From: UBA2136 sp047635695
GTDB taxonomy: Bacteria; Pseudomonadota; Alphaproteobacteria; UBA2136
NCBI GenBank assembly: GCA_047635695.1
Contig: JBLILN010000033.1
Coordinates: forward strand, 1 to 12,562
Direction of reading: 5' to 3'
DNA: 12,562 nucleotides
The notes beneath the pieces were generated by a model. The model saw only the letters and a program-made list of their open reading frames with translations, was not told where the DNA came from and searched no databases. Position numbers and translations under genes: made by a program. This document shows positions 7,087 through 12,562 of the stretch, in pieces. How positions within the stretch are numbered: the stretch's first letter is position 1; each line of letters starts with the position of its first letter.

Positions 7087-8101
7087 CTAATCAGCTTCTG
7101 CTGCTGTGAATACATTCACAAGACCGTGATCAACACCATTGAACACTAGTTTTTCAATCCCACGAATCTCATCAATCGCAAAACCATTTTCGTGGCCGTA
7201 GTCGTCGCTGTCTTCTTTGTAGTTAGTTTTTTTACCCCAAGCAATAGCCGCTGATTGCGCACCACAAAGTATATTATGAGCAACATCAATTGACGTGTCA
7301 CCAGCCCCTGCAAGAATAGGCATTTCTGAACATTCAAAAATCATCACACCGTCCCACATGCCTTTATAGCGTTGGCCATGAACAAGTACACTGTCTCCAA
7401 AAGTTGTTGGGATATGTGTGTTTACATCTTTAAAAGATCACGAATAGCATAAGAATGTGCAAATAGTACATAAACTTCTTCAACTTTGTTGCCTTGTTTG
7501 AGGACAAATGGACGTACCTTACGTGAGCCGTCTAGCATAGCTTTACGCTTTGCTCGAGAAATTAAATCGGTTGTTAATTTATCGTTTGTTGCATCCACAG
7601 CTGCAAGTGCTGTAGCATGAACAGCGTTGTAGTTTGCATCTACTGCACCGTACATATAACGCGTTTGATCACGGCCAACAGATGTGTCTGTGAGCGCTGT
7701 AATAATATCGGTACGTACTTTATCTGAAGCCCAATCTACCAGTGCTTCTTTTGCTTGGTTACGCAGGTCAAAAGCTACACGCTTTTCGCTCATTTCCCCA
7801 CGCAAAATAACGGCGTGACGAATGGTGTCAACTGTCAGTTTTTGATCATAAAAATAAGATCTTCTTCATTACCTTTAAGGGCTGTTTCACCCGTAACACC
7901 AGCGCCTGTAAGTTTAGAACGAAGTTGTACAGTAATAGCGTCACCTGATGATTTTGTCAGCTCTTCTTTAACTTAAACGATGGAGTTTGAACCCGCACCC
8001 ATAAAATTAAAAAATGGGTTTTGTCAAAGGTATTCAGAAAAAACTTCTGCTGACCATTTTTCAGATGAAACACCATGTGTTGTTTGAATTGTTGCTACCA
8101 T
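7087..8101 (-). pseudogene. Major capsid (coat) protein with two stops and two frameshifts
   Basis: The frame starts at an ATG at 8101. It is broken by TGA at 8024-8026 (FSEYL*QNPFFNFMG), TAA at 7973-7975 (GSNSIV*VKEELTK), a missing base in the run at 7850-7854 (EDLI/FYDQKLTVD) and a missing base near 7429-7435 (AIRDLLK/DVNTHIP). Reading across all four gives about 338 aa. Its signature (MGAGSNSI, VKEELTK, GAGVTGETALKGNEE, TVDTIRHAV, FDLRNQAKEAL) is that of the N4-gp56/P22-coat family of HK97-fold shell proteins. The C-terminal segment (WDGVMIFECSEMPIL, then AIAWGKKTN) is also family-like. The stops fit CGA or TGG>TGA and CAA>TAA. No functional coat could be made. Its position between scaffold and adaptor confirms identity. 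Confidence 0.88.
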
Positions 8102-8132
8102 AATTCATTATTCTTTTTTGATATTAGATATT

Positions 8133-8744
8133 TTATTTATTAAAAATGTCATTAAACGTTTGAACGTCTGTTGACTTATTTTTACCTTTACTATTGCCTG
8201 TAACAGCACTTGAGAATGAAGGGCGATTTAAAGCTTCCGTGAGGCTTGCGTTGTCAAGCACATCATTTTGTTTTACTTCTTTATTTTCACCTTCATATTC
8301 ACTACGTATGTTCTTTAATATGTCTGCTGGTTCACTGCCATATTTATCCATAAACTCAGCATAGGGCTTGAAGCCAAGTGCAATTTTCACAGCTTCAAAA
8401 ACAGGTTTTTTTGACGACTTAACAAAATCAAGTACAGCAGGATTTGCCGCTATAGCCCTTGCATATACTGACTTTTCGTCCATACGAATAAGTGCATCGT
8501 AGTTAAGACCCATTGTTTTAAGTAACCCACGCATATCATTTTCAGAACTCTGAATTTTAGAAAACTCTTCAGCACTCACATCAAAGTCGTCTGCAATTGT
8601 TTCATCAATGGCAATTTCATTATTTTCTGATAGAGGCTTGTTTTGAGCTGCTATCAAATTTAGTTTTTCTGTCAGTTGTTTTAAACTATCTGCTTCACTT
8701 TTATCCACAGGGAATAAAGGTGTTTTCGTTTTTTGATCTTTCAT
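8133..8744 (-). CDS. Candidate capsid scaffolding protein
   Basis: This 203-aa protein, intact, lies between portal and coat, the standard place for the scaffold that directs procapsid assembly and then leaves. It is charged and mostly helical, with an acidic N-terminal half (NNEIAIDETIADDFDVSAEEF) and a basic, polar C-terminal end (TGNSKGKNKSTDVQTFNDIF). P22-type scaffolds bind coat through a basic C-terminal helix-turn-helix, which this end resembles loosely. Sequence similarity alone would not identify it; scaffolds diverge fast. AAGGA lies eight bases before the ATG at 8744, directly after the portal stop. Confidence 0.7.
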   Translation of the reverse strand: MKDQKTKTPLFPVDKSEADSLKQLTEKLNLIAAQNKPLSENNEIAIDETIADDFDVSAEEFSKIQSSENDMRGLLKTMGLNYDALIRMDEKSVYARAIAANPAVLDFVKSSKKPVFEAVKIALGFKPYAEFMDKYGSEPADILKNIRSEYEGENKEVKQNDVLDNASLTEALNRPSFSSAVTGNSKGKNKSTDVQTFNDIFNK

Positions 8745-8758
8745 AAAAAATTCCTTTT

Positions 8759-10461
8759 TTAAACTTCATGATTTATTTGTTGTTCAGGCTCTAACGATCT
8801 TAAAATTTCTTCCTTATTTTTAAGAGTTGTCGCATTAACAATAAGCTTAGGTGGTATAGTAATACCCGCTTGCATCAACATGTTTAGCTGTTCCATTTCA
8901 AGTTCACGGCTACTACTTACGTCGCGTACCTCTTCAACAAGAATGTCAAAAACGCCTAAAGAAACATCATTGTGTTTTAGTGTTTTACCATCCTTGTCTT
9001 TCATGGCATGACCATCTTTATCAACCACAGGGGCATTTAAATGAACGGCATTTGCCGCACCTAAATTATCTGTAATATTAATCACCATATGTGCTGTGAA
9101 GAATTGCCTTATCATTGAAAGAACAGCCTTGCCCAATGCTTTTTTCGTGCGTCTAAGTGCATCAAATGCAAACATTTGGTTCATAGCACTGGCTTGTTGA
9201 CGCTGATGTATAGCAATACCCGACGTTGCATTTGTATGCTTACCAATTGACTCATCAAAGAGCCCGATAACCTCTTGTATATCACGTGACGCTTGCTCCA
9301 TCACAGCCACTTGGCTTGCTGCTAAGTCGCTATTACGAATAATAGCAGGTCCTTCCCTGGGCGCTTTAGAATAACACCGTCAGGCCTTGCTGCTTCCCGT
9401 GCGAGAATGTTAGGGTCATCCACCGCATCAATGTCTGCAATAACTTGCGCTGTATTCAACAAATGCATCGCCTTAGAACGGCGTTTGTTAAGTTCCCTTT
9501 GTGGGTCAATGGCACTACGAAGTAATCCGTAAGGTCGGCCGTCTTTTTTGTCTCGTTTATAGATAAAAGGTAACAGGGTAAAGTTATAAGGAAGTGCTCG
9601 CATATCTAGCAATGTATCGCCAGAAAAATATGCAATATATACACGTGAGGTATAAGAACTTTCCACTTTATTTTCAGTGTTGGCATAAGCCACACTTTTA
9701 TCGAATGTTTGGAAAATTTCGCCTCTTACCGTAGTTATTTTATAACTGAGTTCTGTTTTCTTAAATTGCACTTCCACAACAAGCGCCGTATTGTCTTCCA
9801 CATTATTGTATGACACCGCCACTTGCTTATTTCCATTTAAGAAATGTTGCGCTGAAAAAGATTTTTCATTTTGCTTAAGCCCGCCAATTACAGTTTCGTA
9901 GGTTTTAGGAAACATAGCTTTTAAAGATTCCTCATCTAACCAACGCTCACGGCAAACAAAACTTGTATCGCTATAGTCTGCTCGCTTAAATTTCTGGTCC
10001 CAAACAACAGCAGATGCATCTTCATAACGGTTAAAGATACTCATACCTTCGCTTTGTTCTTCAACACCAACATCTACCCATGAGATACCTGAAATGAGCC
10101 CCTCTTTAAAGACGTTAGATAGTTCGACCCCTTGCTCACTTTGTTCAGCGACATAGAGTGCAAGGTCACTCAGCACACGCGCCGTTTCTTCTTCACGTTT
10201 GTCGCCACTACGTGAACGATAAAGTATGAGCGTGCGACCAGAAATTTCGCTACCTGCAATGTTGTCAATTTTACTTGCAAGCTTGTTAATGACAATAGCA
10301 GGCTGTCCATTTTCATTGAGACGATCAACTTCTTCTTTTGTCCATTGTTCCCCATCGTAAAATGACCAAGACTCGCCTGATTCTTGTAACCAATTTTGAT
10401 ACGAACTTGAAAGTTTTGCACCTTCATAATAACCCTTAATTTTTTGTAATTGATCGTTCAT
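8759..10461 (-). pseudogene. Portal protein (P22 gp1-like) with a one-base deletion
   Basis: The portal forms the dodecameric ring through which DNA is packaged. The N-terminal part shows the family motifs WSFYDGEQW (residues 32-40), GQPAIVINK (52-60) and KRDKKDGRPYGLLRS, then DPQRELNKRRSKAMHLLN (about 300-335). After KRPGK (residue 370) the frame is lost near 9347-9352 and stops at 9322. Adding one base restores PAIIRNSDLAASQVAVMEQ, which joins the downstream frame to 8759. The restored protein is about 567 aa, shorter than P22 gp1 (725 aa) but normal for related phages. The start at 10461 overlaps the upstream stop as ATGA. The downstream piece could start at an ATG near 9301-9310, but without the N-terminus it would not make a ring. 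Confidence 0.88.
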
Positions 10462-10802
10462 GACATTTCTTTCATTTCATTTTGTTGGTAAATATCTAGT
10501 TTAACAGGGGCTTTAAGTTGCGCATTGTGCGCACTTTGTACATTGACGCGTAAAGCTGTGATACCAATAATTTCAAACGCAAAATCACATGTCAGCATAC
10601 CTGTTTCATAATTATGCCATTTAATACGGGCATCATTTTCTTCACCCTTTTTCAACTTATCGTAACAATATTGAATATGCGCTTTCATACCCTTGGGCAC
10701 ATCAATAAACACGCGTTTGCGTCCAATGTCATCCCATAAAAAAACCGGCTTTTTAAGGCCGGTTTTTGTGTATGATTTTTCACATGTTTTTATACAAGTC
10801 AT
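10458..10802 (-). CDS. Unknown 114-aa protein between large terminase and portal
   Basis: I do not recognise this protein. It has a Lys/Cys-rich start (MTCIKTCEKSYTKTGLKKP), a segment RKRVFIDVPKGMKAHIQYC and a beta-rich end (GMLTCDFAFEIIGITALRV). No membrane segment is seen. The start at 10802 is supported by AAAGGA (10810-10815) seven bases upstream. The next candidate ATG (codon 39) has AAGGG only one base away and is unlikely. The stop overlaps the portal start as ATGA, so portal translation is probably coupled to it. Its oddest feature is a terminator-like hairpin inside codons 12-21. A small protein at this site may be a packaging accessory, but that is only a guess from position. Confidence 0.65.
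   Translation of the reverse strand: MTCIKTCEKSYTKTGLKKPVFLWDDIGRKRVFIDVPKGMKAHIQYCYDKLKKGEENDARIKWHNYETGMLTCDFAFEIIGITALRVNVQSAHNAQLKAPVKLDIYQQNEMKEMS
10740..10767. terminator. Terminator-like hairpin inside the 114-aa coding sequence
   Basis: A perfect 10-bp inverted repeat (AAAAACCGGC / GCCGGTTTTT, 8-base loop) sits 35 bases inside the gene. On the minus strand the stem is followed by seven T residues, and on the plus strand by five. It therefore has the form of a bidirectional intrinsic terminator. Translating ribosomes would cover it, so it could act only when translation of the leader is poor. Confidence 0.7.
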
Positions 10803-10809
10803 TGTACGT

Positions 10810-10815
10810 TCCTTT
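10810..10815 (-). promoter_or_regulatory. Ribosome binding site that fixes the 114-aa start
   Basis: AAAGGA lies seven bases before the ATG at 10802 and 17 bases after the large terminase stop. It places the start upstream of the hairpin, which decides that the hairpin is inside the gene. Confidence 0.75.
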
Positions 10816-10831
10816 GTTCATTATTATTCAT

Positions 10832-12196
10832 TTAAACTGTTCTCCAATCACTTGGGCGTTGTATCGTTTTATCTCTAGGTTGATTATAAATACCCGAAAC
10901 AATGAGATAACGCATCGCGTCCATCAAGTGGTCATGTTTTTTCACAATTTTGCCATTTGCGCTGCGCCTGTAAAGCCTAAATTCAGATAGAAAGCTTTCT
11001 AAGTGAGAAAATACTTTTAATTTCCCCTCACGCATAGCATCCAATACTTGCATAAGCCCTGCCTCAACATTGTTATCTGCTGTGGAAAGTGACACGCCAT
11101 TTTCCAAATATTGCTGAATAAGGTTACGCCCATCAGCCTGGCTGGAACCTAATCCAGTAGGGTCGCAAACACCTTTAACATTTTTTTGTTTAATAATTTT
11201 TGCATGCTGTGCGGGTGTACATTCACTGGCTGTATAAACGTCGTAAATATAAACAATGCCTGTGGTGAAATCTTTTGCACCCCAGACAATGGCGGTTGGA
11301 TTTGTCCAACCAAAGTCCATACCAAAACAATGACCGTAAGTATCCGGTATTTTAAATGGCTCTACTAAAATATCGTTTTCTTTTATCGGGTAAACTTTGC
11401 CCGCACCCAGTGAAGGAATACCTTTTTCTCGCGCTTCTAATTCATGTGGCCGCAAAGTTTTTCTTAACAGTTTCTTTTCATTTTCACTTAAATGGTAGGC
11501 GTCATACCATGTTGCTGTTGTGACAAACTTTGTATCATTCTGGTCATTTTGTAAATAATGCTGACAAATATCTGTCATACCTTTAAGAGGCGTCATTGTG
11601 AGGATAAGGCTACCTGAAACATCTAACGTCCGCATTAAACATTCTTCATACAACCTTATTTCAGGCTCTTCATCAAGGTGGATAAAATGCCTTGATGTTC
11701 CTTGAAACTTTTCTCGGCCTTGGTCATAAGATTTAAAGCCAAGAACTGAAATATTACCACTTATATGTTTTACATATACCGTGTCTACAGCTTCTGTCAC
11801 ATCACGTTTTTTTGTCACTTTTTGAATGAGGTGTTGTGGGATAGTGCCCATTTTGTTTTCTTCGGCTGAACCTAAGTAAGCCTTTTGCAAAATATCCCTT
11901 GTACTTTCTGTTGTATTCGAAGCCGCCCAAGCTTTAATGGCATTGTTAAATTTTTTGCCCTGCCACCACTTAGGGTAATGCCCCGTTAAATGCATAGCCA
12001 TTTCCATCGCACCGCCATAGGTTTTACCACACCGGTTACCCGCTAAGAACAAACGTTCTTTAAACCGTTTACCTTCTTTATGGAATAAGTGCTGCTTGAG
12101 ATGTGGCTTATAATAATTAAAACTGACTTGTATGCGCCTTAAACGGTTTTTTAACAATTGTAACTTTTGTTTTCTAAGTGCTGTTACCTGCGTCAT
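10832..12196 (-). CDS. Terminase large subunit (packaging ATPase and nuclease)
   Basis: This is the motor that pumps DNA through the portal and cuts the concatemer. It is 454 aa and intact. The ATPase domain has Walker A GNRCGKT (residues 53-59) and Walker B FIHLDEE (171-177, with Asp175 and Glu176). A coupling-like motif LTMTPLKG lies at 199-206. The nuclease domain has Asp294 in GMDFGWTNPTA, Asp344 in VCDPTG and Asp421/Asp425 in KKHDHLMDAMRY, as expected for an RNase H-like metal site. The family is the P22 gp2/Terminase_6 type, consistent with headful packaging. AGGAG lies seven bases before the ATG at 12196, and the gene overlaps the end of the small subunit gene by 23 bases. It is the longest lesion-free gene in the window. 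Confidence 0.95.
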   Translation of the reverse strand: MTQVTALRKQKLQLLKNRLRRIQVSFNYYKPHLKQHLFHKEGKRFKERLFLAGNRCGKTYGGAMEMAMHLTGHYPKWWQGKKFNNAIKAWAASNTTESTRDILQKAYLGSAEENKMGTIPQHLIQKVTKKRDVTEAVDTVYVKHISGNISVLGFKSYDQGREKFQGTSRHFIHLDEEPEIRLYEECLMRTLDVSGSLILTMTPLKGMTDICQHYLQNDQNDTKFVTTATWYDAYHLSENEKKLLRKTLRPHELEAREKGIPSLGAGKVYPIKENDILVEPFKIPDTYGHCFGMDFGWTNPTAIVWGAKDFTTGIVYIYDVYTASECTPAQHAKIIKQKNVKGVCDPTGLGSSQADGRNLIQQYLENGVSLSTADNNVEAGLMQVLDAMREGKLKVFSHLESFLSEFRLYRRSANGKIVKKHDHLMDAMRYLIVSGIYNQPRDKTIQRPSDWRTV

Positions 12197-12561
12197 GTTC
12201 TAGCTCCTGAATATCTTTTTGAAGACGCTCAATTTCAACCAAATCTTGTTGTTCATTTTCTGTATGATGAACTGATTGAAAATCATCATTTTTTTTAGCT
12301 TCATCCCAACGGTTATAGAAAAGCTTTGCCGCAACCATATCGCCCCTTAATCGCCTTTGCAAACACTGCTCTGTCTACCAAGGTGAGTGATTCTGATATA
12401 ACGGCTAAACGACGCTCATGGATTTCTTGCCAAAAATGTGCCGTTAAATAATTTTGTACCGTTTTTGCTGTAATGTTCATCAAAACTGCAATTTCTTTTT
12501 GTGTTTTGCCTTCATGTTCAGGGTTAGAAAGAATATCGACCAATTAATTTTTGGTTTTCAT
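12174..12561 (-). pseudogene. Terminase small subunit with a stop at codon 6 and a one-base insertion
   Basis: The restored protein is about 128 aa. It begins MKTKN at an ATG at 12561, meets TAA (12544-12546), and continues LVDILSNPEHEG followed by a helix-turn-helix (KTQKEIAVLMNITAKTVQ, about residues 19-36) of the kind that recognises the packaging site. A TTG at 12543 directly after the stop could serve as a weak start. At 12343-12346 one extra base in a run of four shifts the frame. Removing it joins FAKAIK to GDMVAAKLFYNRW, a typical small-terminase motif, and a C-terminal coiled coil (IERLQKDIQELEHD). The product would ring around DNA and activate the large subunit. TAA fits CAA (Gln). 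The upstream Shine-Dalgarno would lie beyond the right edge. Confidence 0.82.
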
Positions 12562-12562
12562 A

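Noticed and set aside
7840..7860. Programmed -1 frameshift in the coat gene at the T5 run
   Set aside because: The run lacks a full slippery heptamer, and four other indels of both signs occur in unrelated genes; the coat gene also has stops that slippage cannot bypass.
10170..10427. 85-aa minus-strand frame inside the portal gene
   Set aside because: Lys-rich shadow of the portal frame, which carries clear family motifs here.
4621..12546. Alternative genetic code (stop reassignment)
   Set aside because: TAA, TAG and TGA are all found both in frame and as normal gene ends, and TGG is widely used for Trp; no single reassignment explains the set.
1..12562. CRISPR array, tRNA, rRNA, insertion sequence or att site
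   Set aside because: I saw no regular repeats, no tRNA-like cloverleaf, no transposase frame and no duplicated core that would support any of these.

Overview
The window is the late (structural plus lysis) half of a tailed phage or prophage, almost entirely on the minus strand. Read from high to low coordinates, the order is: small terminase, large terminase, an unknown 114-aa protein, portal, scaffold, major coat protein, head-tail adaptor (P22 gp4/SU10 type), a P22 gp10-like stabilisation protein, tail fibre, a small fibre-linked protein, a T7 gp13-like GNAT-fold protein, a proline-rich/glycine-rich candidate internal virion protein, a small helical protein, then a lysis block (one-TM holin-like protein, T7-lysozyme-type amidase, candidate second holin running off the left edge). 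This is the layout of a short-tailed (P22-like) podovirus. Base composition is moderately AT-rich by eye. The Shine-Dalgarno sites and the amidase type fit a Gram-negative, probably proteobacterial host, but nothing here fixes the genus. No integrase, repressor or att site is present, so integration is inferred from gene decay and not seen directly.

The main result is that six structural genes are broken while the rest look whole. Reading across the breaks gives continuous family-like proteins. I count six in-frame stop codons (one in small terminase, two in coat, two in stabilisation protein, one in fibre) and five single-base indels (small terminase, portal, two in coat, adaptor). Each stop can be explained by one transition from Gln, Arg or Trp (CAA>TAA, CAG>TAG, CGA>TGA or TGG>TGA/TAG). 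The large terminase, 114-aa protein, scaffold, GNAT-like protein and amidase show no lesion. The simplest reading is a defective prophage in decay. Assembly error could explain the indels but explains the stops less well.

The genes are packed as an operon. Stop/start overlaps occur at the 114-aa protein/portal, adaptor/stabilisation protein, stabilisation protein/fibre, holin-like/amidase and amidase/last-gene junctions, and the two terminase genes overlap by 23 bases. Two intrinsic-terminator-like hairpins interrupt it: one after the coat gene (normal position), and one unusually inside the first codons of the 114-aa gene between large terminase and portal.

The only plus-strand gene (839-1372, 177 aa, function unknown) sits between the virion genes and the lysis block, opposite to late transcription. 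It has its own upstream region and no visible Shine-Dalgarno site. It is the best candidate for an accessory (moron-type) gene and the least explained protein in the window.
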